From Secundilactobacillus paracollinoides DSM 15502 = JCM 11969 (GTDB lineage Bacteria > Bacillota > Bacilli > Lactobacillales > Lactobacillaceae): 64,000 bases of DNA. Position numbers and translations under genes: made by a program. A model generated the notes under the pieces. The model saw only the letters and a program-made list of their open reading frames with translations, had not been told where the DNA came from and did not search any database. Where the stretch lies: positions 1 to 64,000 of the forward strand of contig NZ_BBAG01000012.1 of assembly GCF_001311135.1 (NCBI RefSeq), in the 5' to 3' direction. Below, in pieces: positions 38,013 to 46,769 of this stretch (its first letter is position 1; every line of letters starts with the position of its first letter).

Positions 38013-40178
38013 CTACCCGTTTGATTGCATATAAACGAGTTGATCCATCGAGATTTTTTGCTGTAAAGTCTTTACTAATTCAGACGATAAATACTGCTGC
38101 TTCGCGGTTCCTTGGACATAGGTATACTCGAACTGGAAGGCGCGAATAAAAAGTTCACTTTCCGTTTCATTTTTTGTCTCGGATTGACTAAAACGATTGT
38201 GCCGAACCATATAATAGTGGCGAATGACCCCAACCTCGGCTCGATTCTCGTCATTTTCGACGCTGGTGAGGTAAAGCATGACCGCGTTATAACCAGCCGT
38301 TTCGAGTTCACTCATTGTGTCAAGGAACTTCTGACGGTCTTCAGGCGTCTGCGCTTTTTTGATTTCTTGCAGTTGTTTTCGGGAATAGTGCTGCCGTTTT
38401 GCTGGTACTTGCTGCACGTTGGCTGGCAGTTGGGCATTTTCTTTGCGAATCTCTGGTAATAAGCGATCCTGATCAGTTTCTTCAGGTTTTTGGTCAGGAT
38501 GGTCGATCTGCCACTGTTTCTTCTTTTCCTGCCACTGCGAAATTTGCTTAGCTCTTTGCCGTTTAGCCAGATTAGGAAAGAACCGGTAGCCCACCATGCG
38601 GCACCACATCACGATGCGCTGGAACGGATTTTGAAAGGCAAATTGTGTTTGAAACATTTGAACGCGGTTGTATTTCCAGCCAAATTGCCGGTCAACCTTG
38701 CCTTCTTCAATCAGGTCAGTAATGGCTTCAGTCTGAGCTTCTCCAGCCTCAGCAAGCAGCTGGTGGACGACCTTAGAATTTGTGACGTAGGCGCTGGATC
38801 CCTTTTGACTATTCAGGGTTTCGATGACTGGCGCCAGCACAGAAGTGTTCGCTTCCATGCTCTTCAGCTGGTCGATCGCAAAGTTCACCATGCCAGCCAC
38901 GTGTTTTTCAACCTCTTCATCAGTGTAGGGATTCGTTTCATGCGGTAAGATGAGCGGCAAGACAATGGTTGGCACGATCAGACTCATTAAGATGATGATG
39001 CCGGCCACTAAGATCAAGGCATTTCGAATAGGGAAGGCCTGGCCGTTAACCGTCAGCGGTAGTGAGAAGGCCATGGCAAGTGTAATGGTTCCGTGAACGC
39101 CGCCGAGCGCAAGCACCAAACTCTCACGAACGGTATTGTGCTTGTGGCGGGTATCGTGCATCCGGACTAAGTTGAACTGGCTCCAGGCGAACCGCAGCAG
39201 GAACATGACAACGTACAAAACGACGGCAACTGTCACTAATTTCGGCAACTCTTCGGTATCCGAACGAGACAGGTTTTGCCACACGTTCGGCAATGACGCG
39301 CCCAACAAGACAAAAACAAACCCGTTTAAGAGGTCTGCAACTACTTCCGAAGTTGTCCGAGTCACAATTTGATTTTCTGTCGAGGTCAGACGCAGCCGAC
39401 TCTGCTGAACCCCGTGAACGACACCACAGGCGACAACGGCCAAGATTCCGGAAAGACCCAGATGTTCAGCCAGCAGGTAAACAATGAACGGCGTCAGGAG
39501 GTTAAATGGCAGGAGGATCGCAATAATATCTAGTGATTTTTGTTGGAAGAAGAGCCGAATCCAAACGGCGACGAACCCCAAGACGATGCCGAGGACGATC
39601 CCGCCCAGAAAGACGACCAGAAAATGCTGGATGCCGTAGCCAACGGAAAACTTTCCTGTTGTAAAGGCGTTGAGCGCCAGTGAGAACGCGACGATCCTGG
39701 ACGCATCATTGAATAAGGATTCGTTTTTAAGGGCGGCCATCACGTGTTCTGGGACCTCGATCCCATCCGTGATCGACTCCACTGCTACCGAATCGGTTGG
39801 CGCAACGATTGCCGCCAGGGCAAACATTAGCGCGATCGACACGCCAGTCCATAAGAGATGGGCAACAAACCCGCCGACAATAATGGTGACAACGGCAAGT
39901 CCGACTGCCAGTGACAGCACTGCTCGAATCCGACGCAGCAACAGGGAGTAATTGGTCGACTGACCATCGTTGAACATCAATGGCGCGATGATGAGCAGCA
40001 TAAAGATCTCTGGTTCCAGATCAAAGTTATTAAAGGTGGGGACGAAAGATAGCAGTAGGCCCGCCCCGATTTGATAAAACGCTAACGGTATCCGTGGAAA
40101 AACCGTATAAATAATATTGGCCCCCACAGCCGCAATCACAAGCAGGGTGACCGTTAAGAAGATCTCCACAGGTTCCAC
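38013..40178 (-). CDS. CPA1-family Na+(K+)/H+ antiporter
   Basis: 721 residues, intact. The N-terminal ~420 residues form about 12 membrane segments with APTDSVAV (position of the TD motif) and NESLFNDASRIVAF (ND motif) that bind the ion. The C-terminal ~300 residues are cytosolic, with a charged stretch (NLAKRQRAKQISQWQEKKK) and a helical end, likely regulatory. It exchanges Na+ or K+ for protons across the membrane, helping pH control, which fits the nearby gadB. GTG start at 40178 after GAGGGGAA. Confidence 0.88.
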   Translation of the reverse strand: MEPVEIFLTVTLLVIAAVGANIIYTVFPRIPLAFYQIGAGLLLSFVPTFNNFDLEPEIFMLLIIAPLMFNDGQSTNYSLLLRRIRAVLSLAVGLAVVTIIVGGFVAHLLWTGVSIALMFALAAIVAPTDSVAVESITDGIEVPEHVMAALKNESLFNDASRIVAFSLALNAFTTGKFSVGYGIQHFLVVFLGGIVLGIVLGFVAVWIRLFFQQKSLDIIAILLPFNLLTPFIVYLLAEHLGLSGILAVVACGVVHGVQQSRLRLTSTENQIVTRTTSEVVADLLNGFVFVLLGASLPNVWQNLSRSDTEELPKLVTVAVVLYVVMFLLRFAWSQFNLVRMHDTRHKHNTVRESLVLALGGVHGTITLAMAFSLPLTVNGQAFPIRNALILVAGIIILMSLIVPTIVLPLILPHETNPYTDEEVEKHVAGMVNFAIDQLKSMEANTSVLAPVIETLNSQKGSSAYVTNSKVVHQLLAEAGEAQTEAITDLIEEGKVDRQFGWKYNRVQMFQTQFAFQNPFQRIVMWCRMVGYRFFPNLAKRQRAKQISQWQEKKKQWQIDHPDQKPEETDQDRLLPEIRKENAQLPANVQQVPAKRQHYSRKQLQEIKKAQTPEDRQKFLDTMSELETAGYNAVMLYLTSVENDENRAEVGVIRHYYMVRHNRFSQSETKNETESELFIRAFQFEYTYVQGTAKQQYLSSELVKTLQQKISMDQLVYMQSNG

Positions 40179-40532
40179 TTCCCCTCAGTAAAATTTTCAA
40201 CTAGTCAAATTGTAACGCACCTCACAAGAATCAGCGACGGTGAAAATTTTTAAACTAGTCAATGTCCAATTCAATCTTAGTCTAAGCTGAAACGAATGAC
40301 AATTTACCTCCCTCAAGTACGACATTATCGGATATTCTGTTTACTAAATGTACTTATTTTCCGTCAATAACCCTGTCTGACGGCGGTTTGAAAATTATAA
40401 CATTTTCACGAAATTATTTTATAAACGTGCACAATTTAAATTATTGATAAATACCGCTAGTACGGGTTTAGATAAATTAATGACAAGTCAAGATGTTGGC
40501 TTGTTCACAATCTAAAAAGTATAAAAATCATC

Positions 40533-40560
40533 TTGAATTATTCTCATAATATGTTATGAT
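40533..40560 (+). promoter_or_regulatory. Candidate promoter of the Spx-like gene
   Basis: TTGAAT (40533-40538), a 16-base spacer, TATGAT (40555-40560), about 105 bases before the start codon. Confidence 0.45.
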
Positions 40561-40665
40561 TAAGATGTTCATTAGAAGGTGTTGGGGACCAAATAATGAG
40601 CAACTGATGTTTTTTAGTTAATGGTTTTGTCGCTTGGGGAAAGCGAAATGAAGGAAGTGCTTAGT

Positions 40666-41061
40666 ATGATTAATCTATATGTTGCACCAAGTAGCGCATC
40701 TAGTCGTAAAGCTCGTGCTTGGCTGGAAGCCCACCAAATTCCGTTTAAAGAACGAAACATTAAATCAAATCCGCTAAACGCTGATGAAGTTAAGGAAATT
40801 ATTCGCCTGACTGAAAATGGCAGCGAAGACATCATCTCGACGCGTTCTAACATCTTTAAGAAGTTAAACATCGACCTTGATGAATTACCAGTCAGCCAAT
40901 TAGTTGATCTCGTTGTGAAGTATCCCGACTTGATCAAACGCCCGATCATTTTTGATGACAAGCGTTTGGAAGTTGGCTACAACGAGGAAGAAATTCGGCG
41001 TTTCTTGCCACGCAATGTGCGTGTGGCCGAATTACGCGATTTAGAGGCTCAACTGAGCTAG
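40666..41061 (+). CDS. Spx-family regulator without the redox CXXC
   Basis: 131 residues, the normal Spx length. Spx binds the C-terminal domain of RNA polymerase alpha and controls thiol-stress genes. The N-terminus reads YVAPSSASSRKARAW where Spx has SPSCTSCRKARAW: both cysteines are serine, and there is no other Cys in the protein. RPIIFDDKRLEVGYNEEEIR matches the conserved Arg and following region. The ATG at 40666 with AAGGAAG is chosen; an upstream in-frame ATG at 40621 is not supported. Probably a paralogue controlled by amount rather than oxidation. Confidence 0.85.
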   Translation: MINLYVAPSSASSRKARAWLEAHQIPFKERNIKSNPLNADEVKEIIRLTENGSEDIISTRSNIFKKLNIDLDELPVSQLVDLVVKYPDLIKRPIIFDDKRLEVGYNEEEIRRFLPRNVRVAELRDLEAQLS

Positions 41062-41109
41062 TCAATTGACAATGATCTTTAGGATTTAACTGAATAGTAA
41101 AACAGGAAG

Positions 41110-41138
41110 TCAGCACTGTTGGGGTGCTGATTTTTTTG
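41110..41138 (+). terminator. Terminator after the Spx-like gene
   Basis: TCAGCAC and GTGCTGA around a 7-base loop, followed by seven T. Confidence 0.85.
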
Positions 41139-41203
41139 TGCCCAAAATTTCGATAACTAACGATGTGTTGGGTTGGTCAAAATGGGTGGGTAATTTAAGC
41201 TAT

Positions 41204-41234
41204 AAAAAAAGTCCGGCGCTAGTCGCCGGACTTA
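41204..41234 (-). terminator. Terminator of the ATP-cone gene
   Basis: On the minus strand AAGTCCGGCG and CGCCGGACTT flank ACTAG-type loop bases and are followed by a T run. Confidence 0.85.
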
Positions 41235-41240
41235 ACAGAA

Positions 41241-41573
41241 TCACAGATTAAAAAAAGACAATTGTTTAAAAGAAGCGTTTTTTGGGTTAGAAGGGTGGTA
41301 CTCACTATACCGCTTGGCCAGTTCTGGATGATCCAACTGCGTCAACGTCGAGGTGATGAGCTGGCGGATGGTCTGGGTATCAATCTGAGAGTAACCAGCG
41401 ATTTGGGCTAATACAAGGGCATTTGTGCGCCGAATGAGCCGATCATCGTGGGTCAAATGATTTAGACTGCTTAGTATCTTTCGGGCGTCAAACACGTCTT
41501 TTTTGCCGTTACGCTTCTCAACGAAACGAACCGTAATTTGAATATGTGACTGTTGCGGTTTTTGCTTATTCAC
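41241..41573 (-). CDS. Stand-alone ATP-cone-like protein
   Basis: 110 residues. The text ITVRFVEKRNGKKDVFDARKI and the later TIRQLITSTLTQL follow the ATP-cone fold found in NrdR and at the front of ribonucleotide reductases (VIKRDGR..FD..KI). There is no zinc ribbon as in NrdR and no reductase. It would bind ATP/dATP; a role as a nucleotide-sensing regulator or partner is inference. Single gene with its own terminator. Confidence 0.55.
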   Translation of the reverse strand: MNKQKPQQSHIQITVRFVEKRNGKKDVFDARKILSSLNHLTHDDRLIRRTNALVLAQIAGYSQIDTQTIRQLITSTLTQLDHPELAKRYSEYHPSNPKNASFKQLSFFNL

Positions 41574-41800
41574 GACGAGGACTCCTTTTTATCAATACGT
41601 TAAGTTTAGAACATTTGTTTGAAAAAATCAACAATATATGGAAGAACTAGTATACGTGCCACTATATATTGTAGGTTGAAAAACAGTTAAAGTAACAGAG
41701 CGTTACCTTACACTATTTTGATTGTTTCCATGATAACGCGTTACGCAACATGAAAACAAGTATTATGGTGCTAATTGCGCAATCGTTAACGAGATTTAAG

Positions 41801-41922
41801 AGAGTGCGGAAGGAAGCGGTTAGAGGGCGGAGTGTAAGCTGCTCGGGTCAGAAAAGTCCGGGTCTGACTTTTTTGACCCGAGCAGCTTACACAGGAGCCT
41901 CTGCTTCCTGGAGCACGTTTAG
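41801..41922. repeat. F2 palindromic element, copy 2
   Basis: GTGTAAGCTGCTCGGGTCA and AAAGTC pair with GACTTT and TGACCCGAGCAGCTTACAC around CCGGGTCT-like bases. Outer arms GGAAGCGGTTAGAGGGC and GAGCCTCTGCTTCC match as in the other copies. Confidence 0.75.
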
Positions 41923-42029
41923 ACGCTATGAAAGCGACGTGCAAACGATGAATGGGCCTTTAGTCTGTGAAGAAGAGCACCCAGAGAAGCACTTGCCTTA
42001 TGGAGGATTTTTCTAGTTTTAGATAATAG

Positions 42030-42686
42030 TCCGTTGAATTCCGCAATTCGGCAGGCCGTCGTCGTGGCTCGCGACTGAGCTAACTCGATTTCTGCTGCGC
42101 AGCTCTCGAGTGGATCTCAGTCGTCTCGCACATCAGTAACCGACCCAAGTACGGTCGCTAACTGATGTCGACACCACGACGACCTGCCGAATTGCTCCAT
42201 TCCACTGACGGTGCGCTTACTTGTTGCCACTAGTTAAGTATCACATTAGCGTTAAACCGAGTTTGAAGAAAATCCGCCCTCGACTGCGAATAAGGACATT
42301 AACAGTCATGCTCCTCACAATATGCTAGTTACTGGTGACGATTGATTAACAGGTTTCACTGCACCACTTATGAGTTAGTTTTTCCAATTCATGCTGACGA
42401 TTACCAGTATTGTAGCGTAGTGGAGCCGCTCGGCATTGCAGGCTGTGGTGTCGGTATTAGTTAGCAACCGTCTTTTGGTCGGTTACTAATACGGGAGACG
42501 TTGAGATCCTTGAATTTCTAGTTTATACTGCGGAAACGTGTTCCGCAGACCAACTCCCTACTGTGTAAGTCAACTTTGCCAGAAATTCAAGACCGGAATT
42601 TCCGGCAAAATCGCCTTACACTCCGGGAGTTACCCGGCCTGCTCCACACTCTGGCCACAGCCTGCAGGGCCGAACGGCGGAACGGA
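42030..42686 (+). repeat. F1 repeat element, copy 4, carrying an F2 insertion
   Basis: Ends TCCGTTGAATTCCGC and (inverted) TCCGTTCCGC. The left module is close to copy 1 (GCAATTCGGCAGG / CCTGCCGAATTGC). The right outer stem is GCCGCTCGGC with GGCCGAACGGC and the inner hairpin GTATTAGTTAGCAACC / GGTTACTAATAC is kept. The TTGAATTTCT hairpin is opened at its loop by about 130 bp of F2 sequence, and the second strand of this part is lost or scrambled. Confidence 0.8.
42520..42650 (-). repeat. F2 palindromic element, copy 3, nested in F1 copy 4
   Basis: GTGTAAG and CTTACAC enclose GCCAGAAATTC..GAATTTCCGGC-type pairing. GCGGAAACGTGTTCCGC lies at the left and GCTCCACACTC at the right, which is the reverse complement of the GAGTGTGGAGC end seen at 63905, so this copy is inverted. 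Confidence 0.65.
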
Positions 42687-42768
42687 GCGACCTTGTATAG
42701 CATGCAATAACAGAAAGCACCATACGCACAGTTCTGCCGACGCAACGCAGTACAGCACTTTATGACAC

Positions 42769-42802
42769 ACAAAAAGACACCCCGCAAAAGCGAGGTGTCC
42801 AT
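42769..42802 (-). terminator. Terminator of the NlpC/P60 gene
   Basis: On the minus strand GGACACCTCGC and GCGGGGTGTC flank TTTT, followed by TTTTTGTGT. Confidence 0.85.
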
Positions 42803-42818
42803 CAGTCTCAAAATTGAA

Positions 42819-43292
42819 TTAGTCTAAACTTGTGACCCGGGCAGAACCAACGTAGTGCCACCATGGGGCTTTAACGGCTTCCTTAACAACGCCGCGGTTT
42901 TGGGCGTCGATCATCTTGCCGCTACCGACGTACAACCCAACGTGGCTGATACCAAAGACGCTGCCGCCGAAGAAGACGAGATCGCCCTTTTTGATGTTCT
43001 TGTAGCTGACGTGCGCGTATTTGTTGTATTGGGCTTGGGCAGTCCGTGGAGTGGTGATCTTGGCACTCTTCTTGTAAACGTAAGAAGTAAAGCCTGAGCA
43101 GTCAAATGATGAAGGACCAGTTGAGCCGTAGCTGTAACGCTTGCCCAATTGTGCTTTAGCGACTTTGTAAACCTTTGAGTAAGATGTGGTGCTTGCGCTA
43201 GCGGTCTGTGGCTGTGCAATCGTGTCGGCAGCGACGGTAATGCCTAAGATGGTAATTACGGTTAATGCAAGTTTGACAAACAATCTTTTCAT
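42819..43292 (-). CDS. Secreted NlpC/P60 cell-wall endopeptidase
   Basis: 157 residues. Signal peptide MKRLFVKLALTVITILGITV with an AXA-like site near ASAS, then one NlpC/P60 domain: FDCSGF with the catalytic Cys, SHVGLYVG with the catalytic His, and a third polar residue near AQNRGV. It cleaves gamma-D-Glu-diamino acid bonds of peptidoglycan. No binding domain (LysM or SH3) is present, so it is a minimal enzyme. ATG at 43292 with AAGGGG about 12 bases upstream; a TTG three codons earlier is possible. Confidence 0.88.
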   Translation of the reverse strand: MKRLFVKLALTVITILGITVAADTIAQPQTASASTTSYSKVYKVAKAQLGKRYSYGSTGPSSFDCSGFTSYVYKKSAKITTPRTAQAQYNKYAHVSYKNIKKGDLVFFGGSVFGISHVGLYVGSGKMIDAQNRGVVKEAVKAPWWHYVGSARVTSLD

Positions 43293-43562
43293 AGTTAACA
43301 AAATCCCCTTAATTTAAATTCTAATCTATCGTTTCGTTTTTTATTATTTTTAAATGTCGTTTATTTATTGAACGGTTATTAGTGTATCAATCGCACGTTA
43401 CAAGAGTGTTGCAACGTATTATCGATTAGATTAATAGAAAAACAAGGTTTGTCATTTCAAGAGGGTTTTTAAAAATGAAAGGGTGGTTGCGACTTGCTAT
43501 ACCGGCTTTAACCCGTATATTTCAGGAATGTGACAATGGTGTGATTTACCGGTGTTTGCACA

Positions 43563-43596
43563 ATAAAAAACCACTTTTTTCTTCAAAAAGTGGTTG
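43563..43596 (-). terminator. Terminator of the amide hydrolase gene
   Basis: On the minus strand AACCACTTTTT and AAAAAGTGGTT flank GAAGAA and lead into a T run. Confidence 0.8.
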
Positions 43597-43605
43597 AAAG
43601 TTGAT

Positions 43606-44517
43606 TTATTTGGCGAAATCCACTACGGATAATGACTGGCTTCTCATGGTATCGATAGGAATATGCGTATACGTTAACGCTTTTGTATTCATGAAACTGA
43701 TGTAATGGGTAAAGTTATGATTAGGTTTTTGTTGCCCATTTTCGAGTTTTGGTGTCACGACCTGTTTGAGGTAGGTCAACGCTGCGTTCTCTGCGTCGTT
43801 ACCCGTTTTCGGTTGCGGATGCCCCAATCGATTGATTGCTGTTCGAATGAACCGGTTTGTTGGAATCGGTCCCTCTGGGAGTGGTTGCCCGCTTGCCAGC
43901 CACGCTATGGAAGCCTGGGTGAGGGTCGGTTGTTTCGTATCTGGCACCTGTAAAAAGGCGGCCAACCCGCTGTAATGATCAGCCAGTGTCGGCGTATTTG
44001 TCATGACCTGGATCGGGTTGTCGGTTGCTGTGAGCGTCAATGATGTTGGCTCAATGTAGGCCGTTGCCCCGGTCGCATCAGCTAGCACCCAGTGGAAGGG
44101 GTAGACTTTATTTTCAGCGTACCAGACGTGGGCAATCAAAGCCACTTGCGGAAGGTCAGCGAGGACATCCGCGACCGTTTGATGGCTGCTCAATACCCAT
44201 AAAATGAAATCTTGCGGTGTGAGGTTGACCTTGTCGGACTGTGGGTCATCATAGTAGGTGACCCGACTAGGCAGGTACAGTTCTGCACAACTCAGTCCCG
44301 CTGCGTTGATGCCGTCACCAAAAAGGGTGTGGCCGTTTAAGTTGCGAGCAGCCCCGACGATGTTAAATTGCGTGGTTGCTGGCTGCCCAAGAATTGGCTG
44401 CCACTCAGTGCCTGCTGGTAGCTTTGTCGGTACCCACGGATCAACGTTTGGAAAGTCCATGGTCCGTGCCAGAATGGTTGTCTGGTCTGACGCTGTAAGG
44501 GTTAAACTCGTGCACAT
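43606..44517 (-). CDS. Linear amide C-N hydrolase (penicillin V acylase / bile salt hydrolase family)
   Basis: 303 residues, Ntn-hydrolase. Met is followed by Cys2, the nucleophile after Met removal. ARTMDF gives Arg18 and Asp21; MTNTPTL and TNRFIRT hold the conserved Asn and Arg. The family splits conjugated bile acids, penicillin V or N-acyl homoserine lactones; which one applies cannot be read from sequence. Cytosolic, single gene, own terminator. Confidence 0.82.
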   Translation of the reverse strand: MCTSLTLTASDQTTILARTMDFPNVDPWVPTKLPAGTEWQPILGQPATTQFNIVGAARNLNGHTLFGDGINAAGLSCAELYLPSRVTYYDDPQSDKVNLTPQDFILWVLSSHQTVADVLADLPQVALIAHVWYAENKVYPFHWVLADATGATAYIEPTSLTLTATDNPIQVMTNTPTLADHYSGLAAFLQVPDTKQPTLTQASIAWLASGQPLPEGPIPTNRFIRTAINRLGHPQPKTGNDAENAALTYLKQVVTPKLENGQQKPNHNFTHYISFMNTKALTYTHIPIDTMRSQSLSVVDFAK

Positions 44518-44891
44518 GTGTCCGCCTGCTTTCTTTTCCTACTATATAATACATCGCCCATGTCATCACCTGTTACTGTAACACAAACTGCTGACGATTC
44601 TTGCAAGGAATACTTATGATATGATTTGTGGGTATCCTAGCGATTTTCAATAATGACGGCCACCACTCTAGCTTGAGCACGCGTACAGTGTGGCCTGGGT
44701 TGAAATTTGTAAACGCACATCTAATTGCACGATTGACCGACGATAATAAATGGCTGTCAACCCGTATCAGTACAGCGTATTTCGCGAAAAGAATTACGTC
44801 GAAACACTTGTTTTTAGCAATCGGTTCCTTTAATCTAATAATGAAGGTTTGTGTGTGTGTCATCACATTGAGTAGAAGGGAATTGTGGCTT

Positions 44892-45539
44892 ATGAAATCA
44901 GCTTGGAATTTAATTGGAATGGGGCTTTGGCTGCTCCTGCTGATTTATCTTGTGTGGATGGTGCATGATATGCGAGTCAGACGACTTAAATTGATTGTGA
45001 CCGAGAAAAAGTCGTTTTCTGCACAGAACTTAACGAAATCAACAATTGAAGTGATTATCTTTTTATTGGGACTTTGGGGCATGAGTTACGCAACGTTCTT
45101 TCAGGACGTCAGCAAGCTCAACACGAATCGAGTAACGGTCGCGTACCATTACAAACCACTGGTCCTAGATACGACTAGTGCGGCGCAGTCGACGTATGTG
45201 ACCGTGAGAACGGGTAAGGGCCGCAAGCCGATTCAAGTCTACAAGTACTCGACGGATGGTGAAACGGATCAGGTCTCAAGTCTGGATGCAACAATTTCGG
45301 GCGGTAAGGATCCAATAAACGTGTCCGCTAGTGCGTACAAGTGGAACAAGAAAACGGTCAAGCGCTACGATACAAAGACTCAAAAAGCATGGGTCGGTGT
45401 TGTAGAAACAACCTATAAGAAAGACTTCCTAAACGGTATCGGCCTCCACGCCGGCCGTCTAGCCAACCGCTTCACCCTGATCAGAGTACCGGATCATTCG
45501 TTTGTGAAGCAAACGAATTTGGGTGCGGATGAGCAGTAG
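44892..45539 (+). CDS. LVIS_2131-type membrane protein of unknown function
   Basis: 215 residues. Two N-terminal membrane helices (LIGMGLWLLLLIYLVWMV and VIIFLLGLWGMSYATFF) with a basic loop between, then a ~140-residue outer domain rich in Thr, Lys and beta-strand-like text (VTVRTGKGRKPIQVYKYS). I recognise the pattern from lactobacillar proteins named LVIS_2131 family; no function is known. The frame is open back to 44628 but that part does not look coding. AGAAGGGA precedes the ATG at 44892. Confidence 0.7.
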   Translation: MKSAWNLIGMGLWLLLLIYLVWMVHDMRVRRLKLIVTEKKSFSAQNLTKSTIEVIIFLLGLWGMSYATFFQDVSKLNTNRVTVAYHYKPLVLDTTSAAQSTYVTVRTGKGRKPIQVYKYSTDGETDQVSSLDATISGGKDPINVSASAYKWNKKTVKRYDTKTQKAWVGVVETTYKKDFLNGIGLHAGRLANRFTLIRVPDHSFVKQTNLGADEQ

Positions 45540-45540
45540 A

Positions 45541-45682
45541 GAGCGCGGAACACTCCGCCCTCTGGCTTGTGGAGCGCGTTTAGTCTCGAGAACAGTAGAA
45601 AGCCTTCGACATCAAATCCCGGGTTTGGATTTGATGTCGGAAGTTGCTTACATGCAACCTCTTGCCTTCTGTAGAGCGTTTC
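45541..45682. repeat. F2 palindromic element, copy 4 (partial or rearranged)
   Basis: Begins one base after the preceding stop codon. GACATCAAATCC and GGATTTGATGTC pair around CGGGTTT, then TTGCTTACATGCAACCTC and CTTGCCTTCTGTAGAGCGTTTC match the right arm of copy 1. The left stem partner of TTGCTTAC is missing. Confidence 0.65.
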
Positions 45683-45698
45683 TTCACTTATAAAAATA

Positions 45699-45746
45699 GA
45701 GACTGAACCAACTACTCTATAGCAGAGTTGGTTCAGTCTTTTTTGT
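45699..45746 (+). terminator. Terminator
   Basis: GACTGAACCAACT and AGTTGGTTCAGTC form a 13-bp stem, followed by TTTTTT; it closes transcription from 44892. Confidence 0.85.
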
Positions 45747-45827
45747 AATATTTGTCTAGAGCAGGCATTGAAAATGCGATTGTTTTTATTTTTAAACATT
45801 TATTGATAGTATATTGAATGAAAGTAT

Positions 45828-46681
45828 TTGACGAAAGAATTGATTATATTTAAATCTGAAGGAGATGGAAATGTGGACAATACTGCACTAGCGAGATTTA
45901 TCTCTTCAATTGGAAGCTTAAATGGATATGGTAGTTCATTACTTCAAACTAAACATGCATTGGATTTGAATTCAAGCACACCTTTAAACCAAGACAGTGA
46001 TGATGTAGCTATTTTTGAGGACGCCTTGAAGGGAATTACCGCTGTTCGGAGAGTTGGCTTTAGTGTTGACGGAATTATTGCCATCAATAAAGCATTTGAT
46101 TCCGATTCTGATGAAGAGCCGAATTGGCCGGGCCATCTTCGCAATGCGTACTATAATGAAGATGATCGAATTGGTATCATTCTCGATGAAAAATCTCACA
46201 GAACATATATGCCACCAGAAGTAGTTGGTCGAAATGATCTTCAAAAGATAGTTGATGAATATATGACCTCTCCTAAAAAAGAAAAAGATGCTTGGCGAGT
46301 GTTTGTTAGAATTGCAAAGCTACAGCCATTTCAGGATGGCAATAAGCGAACAGCTTGATAGCGGCTAATGCAGCTTATGATACTTTTTCAAGGGAAAACT
46401 ATCTTGTTTTACCCTTCGATGAGCTTGACCAAACTGATTTTATGACAACATTAATGAGATACTATGAGACTGATAATCAAGACGAAGAAGAAAAATATTT
46501 TAATCGACTATTATCTTTATTACCTTCAGATAGAGAAAGAATTCTTCACAAACCGATTTCTCCTGATGATGGATCGGGGAAGACAATTACTTTTAATCTT
46601 AAGCCACAAATACGTAATAGGTCTGGGAAAAAGCCAAAAATAACGCGGAAAATTGATTTGAAAACGCAAAAACATGATTAA
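45828..46681 (+). CDS. Fic/Doc-like protein with altered active-site His (frameshifted)
   Basis: About 284 residues. The Fic motif reads LQPFQDGNKRTALIAAN, where active Fic enzymes have HPFxxGN(G/K)R: the catalytic His is Gln. The upstream half includes a flap-like part (SHRTYMPPEVV). The break near 46356 needs one C and leads directly into TALIAANAAYD. Fic proteins transfer AMP or other groups from nucleotides to targets; without the His this activity is doubtful. The gene is clearly richer in A and T than its neighbours and stands alone between repeats, suggesting transfer. TTG start at 45828, weak ribosome site. Confidence 0.75.
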
Positions 46682-46690
46682 TATATGTAA

Positions 46691-46722
46691 GCAAAGAGGC
46701 CAAGAAATGGCCTCTTTGCTTT
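46691..46722 (+). terminator. Terminator after the Fic gene
   Basis: GCAAAGAGGCC and GGCCTCTTTGC around AAGAAAT, followed by TTTT. Confidence 0.9.
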
Positions 46723-46769
46723 TCTATTCGATTTAAGTGGATTACAGGCATAATGATAGGTTTTATGGG

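Noticed and set aside
38112-38948. Plus-strand frames opposite the antiporter's C-terminal domain
   Set aside because: They mirror the intact 721-residue minus-strand gene and have no start signals.
44628-44891. N-terminal extension of the LVIS_2131-type protein, or a minus-strand gene at 44573-44866
   Set aside because: Composition does not look coding, there is no ribosome site, and the ATG at 44892 starts a typical membrane helix.
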